From Pseudomonas thivervalensis (lineage in GTDB: Bacteria > Pseudomonadota > Gammaproteobacteria > Pseudomonadales > Pseudomonadaceae): 64,000 bases of DNA. The notes under the pieces were generated by a model. That model was not told the DNA's origin. It worked only from the letters and a program-made list of their open reading frames with translations, and made no database searches. The stretch's first letter is position 1. Every line of letters starts with the position of its first letter. The stretch is from positions 113,124 to 177,123 of the forward strand of contig NZ_LHVE01000010.1 in assembly GCF_001269655.1 (NCBI RefSeq). Direction: 5' to 3'. Position numbers and translations under genes: made by a program. Shown piece after piece: positions 40,655 through 48,759 of the stretch.

Positions 40655-40822
40655 TGTGGCCAGAGATTGCTCCCGCTCGGCTGCGCCTGTAGGAGCTGTC
40701 GAGTGCAACGAGGCTGCGATCTTTCCAATACCAATTGAGTCGAGAGCGAACGATCAAGATCAAAAGATCGCAGGCTTCGCCAGCTCCTACAGCGTCCAGC
40801 GGGAGCAAGCTCCCTCGCCACA
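40655..40822. repeat. composite REP: class C element inside a class B doublet
   Basis: Class B arms (the left one degenerate, GTGGCCAGAGATTGCTCCCG) enclose a class C pair (TGTAGGAGCTGTCGAGTGCA on the left, inverse on the right). It lies between iolC and iolE in the operon. Confidence 0.86.
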
Positions 40823-40836
40823 AAAGCCCCTGTGCC

Positions 40837-42774
40837 TCATGCACGAGCACTGCGCCACGCCTCGATCAACTCCACAAACCTGCCCTGCACGTCCCGGATC
40901 AGCGTTTCATCATCGATCTCCCCGGCCAGCCAGGCACGGCTCGGTTCCTGGAAGATCGTACGGCCCACGGCAAACCCACGGCAGGTGGTGCTCTTCCTGG
41001 CCTGGCGAAAGCCTTCGGCCAACGCGGTGGCCGGGGCGTTGAGACCCAGCAGGACCACGCCACGGCAATACGGATCGCGCTGCTGGATCAGCTCATCGAG
41101 CTGCTGCCATTCATTCGCACCCTGGGCTTCGATCTTCCACCACGCAGGGAAAATACCCAGGTTGTAGAGGCGCTTGAGGGCGCGATAGAGCACGTCCGGG
41201 TGCGGTGATGGATGATCCTTGGGCGGTATGACTTCCAGCAGCAATTCATGGCCGCTGGCCTGGGAAGCTTTGTACAACCCCATCAACTGCGCCTCTTGCT
41301 CCAGGCGCAGCAGCGGTTCGTCGTCAGGGTGAAATTGCACCAGGCACTTGATGATCTGCTCCTGTGGCCAGGCGATCAGGTTGCTGCCAATGGAGCGCCC
41401 GTGTTCAAAGGCCAGTGGCCGCGAACCTTGCACCTCCACCGGCCGCGCCACCCACCAGCCCCGACCGGTGGCAGCGTTCAGCGAGTCCTGGCCGAAGCGC
41501 TGGTCGGCCAGCAGACCGACATCGGCCTCGATGCCCTGATGTCGCAGGTCGGCTTCGACCCGCGCCACCGCCTGGATGAACAACTGCTTGAGTTCGCCGA
41601 TGCTGCTCAACTCGCGGCCACCCTTCTGAGCCAGCTCCACCAATTGTCCGCGATGGTCGAAGGCGAAGATGAACAGCTGTTTCCAAGCCTTGCGGGGCAC
41701 GCTGACCTGGTGCAGCCGTTGCAGCACGGCATCCTGGTCGGGCCGGGTGATCGGCACCGGGCTTTGGAATAGATAGTCGAGCTCGGCCCGGGTCGGCATC
41801 GCCGGGGCGCAGGCATGGCGCGACACCACCAGCCCTCCGCAAGCATTGGCCAACTGGCAGCAGCGTTCATCGCTGGCGTCCTCCAGCCAGCCGGCGAGAA
41901 ATCCGGACATGAATGCATCACCGGCGCCCAATACGTTCAAGACTTCGACCCGTACACCTGGGTAAATCGCACCGTCTTCAAGCCGGGTCGGAATGGGGCC
42001 ATGGATCACCGTGCAGCCCTGGGGGCCGAGCTTGACCACCAGGGTCGCCGCCGTCAGCGAGCGCACGGTGCGCAGCGCGGTCAGCAGGTCTTCGCTGCCG
42101 CCGGCAATGAGGAATTCTTCTTCGGTGCCGACGATCAGGTCGAAACGCGGCAGGATGCCTTGCACGTGCTGGCTGACCTTCTGGTCGGCGACAAACCGGG
42201 TTTCTCCGTCAGCCTTGGCCGCCAGGCCCCAGAGCACCGGCCGATAGTCGATATCGAGGACGCGCTTGACCTGGTGCTTTTGCGCGTAGTCCAACGCTTG
42301 GATACTGGCCTGGTAGACGCCATCGGTGGAGAAATGCGTGCCGGTGATCAGCAGAGCCTTGCTGGAGGCAATGAAGGTTTCGTCGATGTCTTCGGCGCGC
42401 AGCGCCATGTCGGCGCAATTTTCCCGGTAGAACACCAGGGGAAAGGTTTCCCGGTCCTTGATACCCAGCAGGACCATGGCCGTCAGGCGTTCGGGATCGA
42501 CCTTGATGCCACTGACGTCGCAGCCTTCGCGGGCCAGGGACTCCATCAAAAAGCGGCCCATGTGGTCGTCCCCGACCCGGCTCAGCATCGCCGACCGGAG
42601 CCCCAGGCGCGCCGTGCCGAAGGCGATGTTGGCCGAGGAACCGCCCAGGTACTTGGCGAAGCTCGAAACATCTTCCAGGCGCGCGCCGACTTGCTGCGCG
42701 TAGAGGTCGACGCCCAGGCGTCCCAGGCAGATCACATCCAATTGACGCCCACTGGCAAAACGAGTCTGGCCCAT
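40837..42774 (-). CDS. iolC: 5-dehydro-2-deoxygluconokinase fused to DUF2090 (IolC-IolJ-type bifunctional protein)
   Basis: 645 residues. Residues 1 to about 330 are a PfkB sugar kinase (LGGSSANIAFGTARLGL near 43, LNVLGAGDAFMSGFLAGW with the catalytic Asp near 280). The C-terminal half is a DUF2090 TIM barrel (FIFAFDHRGQLVELAQKGG, ADVGLLADQRFGQDS). The kinase phosphorylates 2-deoxy-5-keto-gluconate, and the DUF2090 part is believed to cleave the product to DHAP and malonate semialdehyde; no separate iolJ is seen here. It is first in the operon, with AGGAG before the ATG and IolR-like boxes upstream. Confidence 0.93.
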   Translation of the reverse strand: MGQTRFASGRQLDVICLGRLGVDLYAQQVGARLEDVSSFAKYLGGSSANIAFGTARLGLRSAMLSRVGDDHMGRFLMESLAREGCDVSGIKVDPERLTAMVLLGIKDRETFPLVFYRENCADMALRAEDIDETFIASSKALLITGTHFSTDGVYQASIQALDYAQKHQVKRVLDIDYRPVLWGLAAKADGETRFVADQKVSQHVQGILPRFDLIVGTEEEFLIAGGSEDLLTALRTVRSLTAATLVVKLGPQGCTVIHGPIPTRLEDGAIYPGVRVEVLNVLGAGDAFMSGFLAGWLEDASDERCCQLANACGGLVVSRHACAPAMPTRAELDYLFQSPVPITRPDQDAVLQRLHQVSVPRKAWKQLFIFAFDHRGQLVELAQKGGRELSSIGELKQLFIQAVARVEADLRHQGIEADVGLLADQRFGQDSLNAATGRGWWVARPVEVQGSRPLAFEHGRSIGSNLIAWPQEQIIKCLVQFHPDDEPLLRLEQEAQLMGLYKASQASGHELLLEVIPPKDHPSPHPDVLYRALKRLYNLGIFPAWWKIEAQGANEWQQLDELIQQRDPYCRGVVLLGLNAPATALAEGFRQARKSTTCRGFAVGRTIFQEPSRAWLAGEIDDETLIRDVQGRFVELIEAWRSARA

Positions 42775-42870
42775 GCTGGCTCCTGTTATTTTTATCAGCC
42801 TGCGCTTGTCGCCGACACCGGCGCCAACGCTGTTGGTGAATGCAGACTAAAACGAGCAGTGGGCAATAAT

Positions 42871-42913
42871 CAATAATTATTCTATAAATTTTTTACGTGG
42901 AATATTTTTTCCA
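42871..42913. promoter_or_regulatory. tandem IolR operators in the iolC-iolR intergenic region
   Basis: GAATATTTTTTCCA at 42900 includes an exact GGAA-N6-TTCC (42899-42912). A weaker box, CAATAATTATTCTA, starts at 42871, exactly 29 bp earlier. They lie about 100 bp upstream of iolC, in the 312-base gap shared with the divergent iolR. Nothing else was recognised in that gap. Confidence 0.65.
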
Positions 42914-43086
42914 ATACGCTATGACCCAAGCGAACCAGACACCGTGCATCGTTTCAGCACTGCTGCAACATTTGTCCGCCCATGATTTTCCCTGCGCCTA
43001 CGCTGTAGACTGCGACCAGCCAACCTATTGTCGAGGGCCGGCCTTTTTTCGGGCCGCCCTATAAGAACAAGCCAGAAGGATTTTCT

Positions 43087-44010
43087 ATGACCCGCCCCGA
43101 TGATCTGCCGGCGCCGTCCGAGAGCGCGTCCGAACCCGCCCTCCCGAGCCCACCGATCAATGCCGAGCGCCTGCTGCAACTGATCACCGACGAATACGAA
43201 AGCCTGCCGCGCCAGCTCAAACGCATCGCCAGCTACATGAGCCAGCAGAGCGACCGGATCATGGTCGACCGCATCAGCGACATCGCCCGGGAATGCGAAG
43301 TGCACCCCTCGGCCATCGTCCGATTCTCCCAGCGCTTCGGCTTCAGCGGGTTCAGCGAAATGCAGGCGTTGTTCCGCGAGGCCTACACCCACAAGACCAC
43401 GCCGGTGCAGAACTACCAGCAGCGCATCCGCAGCATGATCGCCAACAAGTCGCAGAAAGCCAGCGGCGGCGACCTGGCCCGCGAGTGCGTCAACGCGACC
43501 CTGTCGGGCATCGAGCGCCTGGGGTTGGAGCTGGACGACCAGGCGTTCGAAAAGGCCGTGGACCTGGTGGTCAACGCCGACAACATCTATGTGGTGGGCG
43601 TGCGCCGCTCGTTCGCGGTGGCCGATTACCTGGTCTACAACCTGCAACACACCAACAAACGCATTCACCTGGTGTCCGGCCTGGGGGGCAGTTACCGCGA
43701 GCAGATGCGCAGCGTGCGGGCCAACGACCTGGTCATCGCCATCAGCTTTACGCCCTACGGCAAGGAAACCCAGCACTGCCTGCGCATTGCCCAGCATCAC
43801 CAGGCCAAGACCCTGATCATCACCGACAGCAACCTCTCGCCCTTGGCCAAGCGGGCCAACGCGGTGTTGCTGGTGAACGAAGGCAGTTCGTTCGCCTTCC
43901 GTTCGTTGAGCGCCACGTTGTGCCTGTGCCAGGCGTTGTTCATCGCCGTGGCTTACCGGCTGGAACTCAAGGTCGATGAAATCCATGAACAGGTCGGGTT
44001 CGAGGATTAA
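43087..44010 (+). CDS. iolR: RpiR-family repressor of inositol catabolism
   Basis: 307 residues. The N-terminal RpiR helix-turn-helix spans about residues 20-100 (ISDIARECEVHPSAIVRFSQ, then RFGFSGFSEMQALFREAY). A C-terminal SIS sugar-isomerase-type domain (ADNIYVVGVRRSFAVADYL and IAISFTPYGKETQHCL) should bind the inducer, probably a phosphorylated pathway intermediate. It is divergent from the iol operon, and palindromes matching the motif reported for Sinorhizobium IolR flank the controlled genes. A GST gene follows after 29 bases. Confidence 0.9.
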   Translation: MTRPDDLPAPSESASEPALPSPPINAERLLQLITDEYESLPRQLKRIASYMSQQSDRIMVDRISDIARECEVHPSAIVRFSQRFGFSGFSEMQALFREAYTHKTTPVQNYQQRIRSMIANKSQKASGGDLARECVNATLSGIERLGLELDDQAFEKAVDLVVNADNIYVVGVRRSFAVADYLVYNLQHTNKRIHLVSGLGGSYREQMRSVRANDLVIAISFTPYGKETQHCLRIAQHHQAKTLIITDSNLSPLAKRANAVLLVNEGSSFAFRSLSATLCLCQALFIAVAYRLELKVDEIHEQVGFED

Positions 44011-44039
44011 CCCCGCAAGATTTTTCTGAAGGAGACGTC

Positions 44040-44651
44040 ATGAAACTGATCGGCATGCTGGACTCGCCCTACGTGCGACGCGTCGCCATTTCCGCCAAAT
44101 GCCTGGGGGTCGCCCTGGAACACGAGTCCGTTTCGGTGTTCAGGCATTTCGACCAGTTCCAGCGCATCAACCCGGTGGTCAAGGCCCCGACCCTGGTGCT
44201 GGACGATGGCAATGTGCTGATGGACTCTACGTTGATCATCGACTACCTCGAGGCCTTGGCCGCGCCGGGCAAAAGCCTGATGCCGGTCGACAGTGGGCAG
44301 CGACTGCGCTCACTGCGCCTGATTGGCTTGGCCCTGGCCGCGTGCGAGAAGTCGGTGCAGATCTACTACGAACGCAACCTGCGTCCCACGGAAATCCAGC
44401 ACGCCCCCTGGGTTGAACGCGTGGAAGGTCAACTCGCGGCGGCTTATTGCCTGCTGGAGCAAGAACTGGAAAAACAGCCGCTGCCCACCGATGGCACACT
44501 CGATCAGGCCGGCATCACCGTGGCGGTGGCCTGGAGCTTCACCAACCTGGTGGTGCCGGACCAAGTGCAGGGCCAGTCGTTTCCGTCGATCAGCGCGTTC
44601 ACCGCCTATGCCGAAGGGTTGGAGGCGTTTGTCAGCACGCCGATGGAATAA
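44040..44651 (+). CDS. glutathione S-transferase family protein
   Basis: 203 residues. The thioredoxin-like N-domain (MKLIGMLDSPYVRRVAISAK, with the conserved NPVVKAPTLVLDDG and DSTLIIDYLE) is followed by an all-helical C-domain. The Ser-Pro-Tyr near residue 9 is the likely glutathione-activating region. GGAG lies upstream. It may be co-transcribed with iolR, but no functional link to inositol is evident. Confidence 0.87.
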   Translation: MKLIGMLDSPYVRRVAISAKCLGVALEHESVSVFRHFDQFQRINPVVKAPTLVLDDGNVLMDSTLIIDYLEALAAPGKSLMPVDSGQRLRSLRLIGLALAACEKSVQIYYERNLRPTEIQHAPWVERVEGQLAAAYCLLEQELEKQPLPTDGTLDQAGITVAVAWSFTNLVVPDQVQGQSFPSISAFTAYAEGLEAFVSTPME

Positions 44652-44686
44652 CCTCTTTGAACAAGAATTCCTGAAGGCAACCAGAG

Positions 44687-44718
44687 CCCCTGTGGGAGCG
44701 AGCTTGCTCCCACAGGGG
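44687..44718. repeat. collapsed class A REP hairpin
   Basis: CCCCTGTGGGAGCGAGC joins directly to TTGCTCCCACAGGGG, a near-perfect hairpin. It looks like a REPIN that lost its centre. It probably also acts as a terminator between the convergent GST and hcnC genes. Confidence 0.8.
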
Positions 44719-44817
44719 GTTCCTGAATAACTTACGGATCGAGGCTCACCCTAAATCCCTGTGGGTCCTGGATGACCGCCAGATAGGGTTCAATTCAAAT
44801 CCCACACAGGATTTTGC

Positions 44818-46077
44818 TCAGGCCAGTTCCATTTCCTTTGGCTTTACCACCGGCGCCACTTCGAAGCGATCCGCCAGGAACGGCGTGATGTCCAGCGGCA
44901 AGGGCTCGTTGTTCACCAGTTTGTCCAGCAGCACCCCGGTGATGGCCGAGGTCAGGATGCCGGTGCGGAAATGCCCGCAGGCGTTGAGATAGCCCTCCAC
45001 GCCGCGCATCGGCCCCAGGATCGGCAATTCATCGGGCGAGCCCGGGCGCAGGCCGGCCCAGGTTCGTTTCAGGTTGATGTCGACCAACTGCGGGATGCAG
45101 CGCACCGCGCCTTGCACCAGCCCCTCGATCTCCGGATAAGTCGTGGTCACGTCGAAGCCTTTGTCTTCAGTGGTGCTGCCAATCAGGATTTCACCGTTGT
45201 CTTTCTGCGCCACATAGCAGTCGCTGGTGGTCAGGCAGCCGTTGAGGATTTTCGGCATGCGCTCGGTCAGCAGGATCTGGCCCTTGACCGGCTTGACCGG
45301 AATCCGCACGCCAGTGGCCTGCTCGCTCAGGTCCGCCGCCCAGGCACCGGCCGCGTTGATCAGGGTCCGGCAATGGAAAGTCCCCGCCTCGGCAGTTTGC
45401 ACCCCAGTCACCCGTGTGCCGCTGCGCAACACCTCCGTCACATGGGTGTTGAAGAACAGATCGACGCCATTCTGCCGGGCGCCCTCGGTGTAGGCGTCGG
45501 CCAGGCGGAACGGGCTGACCTGATGATCGCAGAGAAATTCCAGGGCCCCGAGGGCTTCATGGCTGACATTCGGCTCTGCCGCGCGCAGGGCAACCTGATC
45601 GAGCCAGCGCACCTGGTCGGCCAGGTGGGGAATGCAGGCGACGATGTGCTCGGCGTACAAGCGGTCTTCGTCGTCGTAGATCACGAACTTGAGCCCGGTC
45701 TCCTCGAACTTGAAGTCCATGCCGTGACGGTCGATCAATTCGCGGTGCAACTGCGGGTACATCGCGTTGGACTGCAAGGCGAAATCGAAAAACGACTGGG
45801 GCAGGATGTGCGGCGTGCTGGCATCCACCGCCACGGCGGCACCCTGGGTCTGGCGCTTGCGGTTGGCCGACATCATGCGAAAGAAAATCACCCCACACCC
45901 CAGGCCCACCGACTCACCGATGGCCCACAGCCCACCCGCCGAGGCGCGGGTCGCGTTGCCGGGGCGCTTGGCGTCGATCAAGGCGATCTTCAAGTGTTTG
46001 CGCTTGGACAGTTGATAGGCGCACGAGGCCCCGATCACACCGCCACCGGCGATGACCACGTCATAGTCCTTAATCAT
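44818..46077 (-). CDS. hcnC: hydrogen cyanide synthase subunit C
   Basis: 419 residues, a DadA-like FAD oxidase. It starts DYDVVIAGGGVIGASCAYQL and contains RPGNATRASAGGLWAIGES, GCGVIFFRMM, CDHQVSPFRLADAY and TWAGLRPGSPDELPILGP, all as I recall from Pseudomonas HcnC. With HcnA and HcnB it oxidises glycine to HCN and CO2 at the inner membrane. It overlaps hcnB by eight bases and ends the operon. Confidence 0.94.
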   Translation of the reverse strand: MIKDYDVVIAGGGVIGASCAYQLSKRKHLKIALIDAKRPGNATRASAGGLWAIGESVGLGCGVIFFRMMSANRKRQTQGAAVAVDASTPHILPQSFFDFALQSNAMYPQLHRELIDRHGMDFKFEETGLKFVIYDDEDRLYAEHIVACIPHLADQVRWLDQVALRAAEPNVSHEALGALEFLCDHQVSPFRLADAYTEGARQNGVDLFFNTHVTEVLRSGTRVTGVQTAEAGTFHCRTLINAAGAWAADLSEQATGVRIPVKPVKGQILLTERMPKILNGCLTTSDCYVAQKDNGEILIGSTTEDKGFDVTTTYPEIEGLVQGAVRCIPQLVDINLKRTWAGLRPGSPDELPILGPMRGVEGYLNACGHFRTGILTSAITGVLLDKLVNNEPLPLDITPFLADRFEVAPVVKPKEMELA

Positions 46078-47479
46078 GGGAAACGGCCTCCGTGCCGACG
46101 TTCTGAAACGCTGAAAAGGGAATCGGGTCGATGGGGAAGCGCGGCCGCAGCCAACCCACGTCGGCGCGCCCGGTGGCTTCGCGCAAGCGGTCGCTGCAGT
46201 AGCCGACGCACATCCGCCCCTGGCAATCGCCCATGCTCACGCGGGTGCGCATCTTCAGGCTGGCCATGTCCTGCACGCCTTGCTCCAGCGCCCGGTCGAT
46301 GTCGGCGCGGGTGGCGTGTTCGCAGCGGCAGATCACCGTGTCGGCGGCCGGCAATGCGGTTTGCCCGGCGCCACGCTGGGTGTAGCGATCCACGGCGGCG
46401 CGAAAGCGAATGATCCGCTGCAGTTGCGCCTGGTAGCGTTCGCGGTGGGCCAGGGCCGTGGACGGATCCAGCACATTGCGTTGCAGGAGGATCGACAACG
46501 CCGCGATGCGCCCGCTGAGCATGGCCGCTTCACCGCCGCGAATCCCGCCCATGTCACCGGCCAGATGAATGTGCGCTTCGCTACTTTGTTGCCAGGCATC
46601 GGACACCGCCCGCAAATAGCCTTCCTCGCTGAAAACGTGTTCCAGGCCCATCTGTTGGCTCAATTGAGTTCGCGGGATAAAGCCGTAGCCAACTGCCAGG
46701 GTCTGGGCCGGCACCTGTTCGGCGCGTTTGAGATCCGGTTCCCAGGTCGTGGAATAAGGAGCGACGGTGACATGGCTCAACTCGCCCTCGCCGTCAGCCT
46801 GCACCACGCCCCAGCCATAACGGACGGGAATGCGATTGCGCTTGAGGTAGGCGAGCATGCCCAGGCCGTCGAGGAACAGTTGCGGTTTGTTCAGCAACGC
46901 CAGGCTTTCCTTGGCGATCCGGCCGAATGCGCAGGCTTCGAAGACCCCCGCCACCGCCACGCCCGCTGCGTGCAGTTGGCAGGCCACCAGCGGCAACAAC
47001 GGGCCGGTGCCGGCGATCACCACCGGGCTCGGCGGCCTGACCACGCCGCTCTTGATCTGCAATTGCAGGCCGCCGAGCATCATCACCCCCGGCAGGGTCC
47101 AACCGGGAAACGGTACGCTGCGTTCGTGGCAACCGGCCGCCAGGACCAGATGGGAATAGGCGACCTCACCCAGGCGCTCGTCGGCGTCCAGCAGCATCAG
47201 CGCCCGGAAGCCTTCGGCACCGATGACACGGCTGCCCAATCGCACGTCGATCAACCCGGCGTGGCGCTGATATTCTCCGTGGAGTTTTTCCAGGGCTTCG
47301 CGGTAGCGCGGCCCCAGGTAGTCGAGGCTGACGCCATCGCGCAGCGGCCCGCGGTACACGACGCCACCCAGGCGCGGCGCTTCTTCGAGCAGCGTGCAAC
47401 GCACCCCGTGGGCGGCCAGCTCAATGGCCGCCGCCATGCCCGCCGGCCCACCGCCGACAATCACCGGATCGAGGCTCAT
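46070..47479 (-). CDS. hcnB: hydrogen cyanide synthase subunit B
   Basis: 469 residues, a pyridine nucleotide-disulfide-type FAD protein. It starts MSLDPVIVGGGPAGMAAAIE and shows CHERSVPFPGWTLPGVMMLG and HLAGDMGGIRGGEAAML. A cysteine cluster near the C-terminus (CRCEHATRADIDRALEQG, then GDCQGRMCVGYCSDRLREAT) probably holds a [2Fe-2S] centre. The ATG at 47479 overlaps the hcnA stop (ATGA). The frame is open further upstream, but that part overlaps hcnA and is not used. Confidence 0.94.
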   Translation of the reverse strand: MSLDPVIVGGGPAGMAAAIELAAHGVRCTLLEEAPRLGGVVYRGPLRDGVSLDYLGPRYREALEKLHGEYQRHAGLIDVRLGSRVIGAEGFRALMLLDADERLGEVAYSHLVLAAGCHERSVPFPGWTLPGVMMLGGLQLQIKSGVVRPPSPVVIAGTGPLLPLVACQLHAAGVAVAGVFEACAFGRIAKESLALLNKPQLFLDGLGMLAYLKRNRIPVRYGWGVVQADGEGELSHVTVAPYSTTWEPDLKRAEQVPAQTLAVGYGFIPRTQLSQQMGLEHVFSEEGYLRAVSDAWQQSSEAHIHLAGDMGGIRGGEAAMLSGRIAALSILLQRNVLDPSTALAHRERYQAQLQRIIRFRAAVDRYTQRGAGQTALPAADTVICRCEHATRADIDRALEQGVQDMASLKMRTRVSMGDCQGRMCVGYCSDRLREATGRADVGWLRPRFPIDPIPFSAFQNVGTEAVSHD

Positions 47480-47802
47480 GGCGCCTCCGTTTCGGTCATG
47501 CGGTTGGCCCGCGTCTCGATCTGCATGCCAGGGCGCACCAGGGTCTGGCAGGCACGGCGTTTGTGCCGACCGTCGATCTTGACGAGGCAGCACTGGCACA
47601 CGCCCATGCCGCAGTAGGCACCGCTGATCTGGTCGTGGTCGTTGCGGGCGACCTGGCGTTGCCCCAGGGACTGGATGACGGTGAGGACGGTTTCGCCGTG
47701 GGCGGCGTTGACGACTTGCCCGTCCAGGCGCACCGTCATGTCGGCGCGGGTCAACGGCTGGATATCGAATGTTCGGCGTAGAACGTCTTGAGGTTGCATC
47801 AT
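47476..47802 (-). CDS. hcnA: hydrogen cyanide synthase subunit A
   Basis: 108 residues, a small [2Fe-2S] protein. The cluster is in GAYCGMGVCQCCLVKIDG, then KRRACQTLVRPGM; the start region FDIQPLTRADMTVRLDG is diagnostic of HcnA. It passes electrons from glycine oxidation in the HcnABC complex. The ATG at 47802 has AGGAAG six bases upstream, and that site overlaps an RsmA/RsmE-type motif. The open frame extends to 48663, but that reading is antisense to the divergent response regulator. Confidence 0.93.
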   Translation of the reverse strand: MMQPQDVLRRTFDIQPLTRADMTVRLDGQVVNAAHGETVLTVIQSLGQRQVARNDHDQISGAYCGMGVCQCCLVKIDGRHKRRACQTLVRPGMQIETRANRMTETEAP

Positions 47803-47807
47803 GCGGC

Positions 47808-47817
47808 TCTTCCTTGA
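47808..47817 (-). promoter_or_regulatory. RsmA/RsmE binding site over the hcnA ribosome binding site
   Basis: The mRNA reads UCAAGGAAGA, an exact match to the published consensus (A/U)CANGGANG(U/A). It covers the Shine-Dalgarno. Other GGA triplets lie upstream (GUGGAUGU, CAAGGAGC). This fits GacS/GacA-Rsm control of cyanide production, established in P. protegens and P. aeruginosa. Confidence 0.7.
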
Positions 47818-47959
47818 AGGTTCAGTGAAGTTTCGGCTCCTTGCGGCACACATCCACCGGTTCGCGTCGGCCCCCGGCAACAGCGCACCGAAGCGGGGCA
47901 ACAGACGCGACATGATAGTGCGCACGAAATTCATGTTAGGGATAATTTGTGACCAAGTG

Positions 47960-47973
47960 TTGATCCAGGCCAG
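47960..47973 (-). promoter_or_regulatory. candidate ANR box of the hcn promoter
   Basis: CTGGCCTGGATCAA, read on the hcn strand, matches the right half of TTGAT-N4-ATCAA perfectly and the left half poorly. It lies 158 bases before hcnA. hcn operons are known to need the anaerobic regulator ANR, so the site is plausible but weak. Confidence 0.35.
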
Positions 47974-48075
47974 CGAATCGGTGTGTCGGTCCATGAACTT
48001 TTTTTCAGAAAGCCGACAGGTAATGTTTGGCAGAATGCTGCGTAATCGCTCCAATTTCCCCACACGGTACCGCCC

Positions 48076-48759
48076 ATGAACCGCATCCTGACCATCGAAG
48101 ACGACGCCGTGACCGCCCGTGAAATCGTGGCCGAGCTGACCCGCAACGGCCTGGACGTCGATTGGGTCGACAACGGCCGCGAAGGCCTGGAACGGGCAGT
48201 CAGCGGCGACTACGACCTGATCACCCTCGACCGCATGCTGCCCGAGCTCGACGGCCTGGTGATCGTCACCACCCTGCGCACCATGGGCGTGGCCACACCG
48301 ATCCTGATGATCAGCGCCCTCTCCGACGTGGATGAACGCGTGCGTGGCCTGCGGGCCGGCGGCGACGATTACCTGACCAAGCCGTTCGCCACCGACGAGA
48401 TGGCCGCCCGGGTCGAAGTGCTGCTGCGGCGCAACAATGGCACCCGCGAGCCGGAAACCGCACTGCGGGTGGCCGACCTGGAGCTCAACCTGATCAGCCG
48501 CGAAGCCAGCCGCAACGGGCAACTGCTCAGCCTGCTGCCCACCGAATACAAGCTGCTGGAATTCCTGATGCGCAACAGTGGCCAGATTCTCTCGCGCATG
48601 ATGATTTTCGAGGAAGTCTGGGGTTATCACTTCGACCCCGGCACCAATCTGATCGACGTCCACATCGGCCGCCTGCGCAAGAAAATCGACCCGCCGGGCC
48701 TGGAACCGCTGATTCGCACGGTACGGGGTTCCGGCTATGTCATTGCTGAACCCCGCTAA
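48076..48759 (+). CDS. OmpR-family response regulator
   Basis: 227 residues. Receiver domain with acidic pocket E8, D9, D10, phospho-acceptor D52 (LITLDRMLPELDG) and conserved lysine in YLTKPF near 102. The C-terminal winged helix (LLPTEYKLLEFLMRNSG, DVHIGRLRKKID) binds DNA. It is divergent from hcnA across 273 bases and overlaps the kinase gene by 23 bases. Target genes are unknown. Confidence 0.92.
   Translation: MNRILTIEDDAVTAREIVAELTRNGLDVDWVDNGREGLERAVSGDYDLITLDRMLPELDGLVIVTTLRTMGVATPILMISALSDVDERVRGLRAGGDDYLTKPFATDEMAARVEVLLRRNNGTREPETALRVADLELNLISREASRNGQLLSLLPTEYKLLEFLMRNSGQILSRMMIFEEVWGYHFDPGTNLIDVHIGRLRKKIDPPGLEPLIRTVRGSGYVIAEPR

Noticed and set aside
42919..43986. 355-residue minus-strand frame opposite iolR
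   Set aside because: Antisense shadow of a well-supported gene, with typical low-quality composition.
47803..48663. N-terminal extension of hcnA to 395 residues
   Set aside because: It is antisense to the response regulator, and the HcnA-like protein with a good ribosome binding site begins at 47802.
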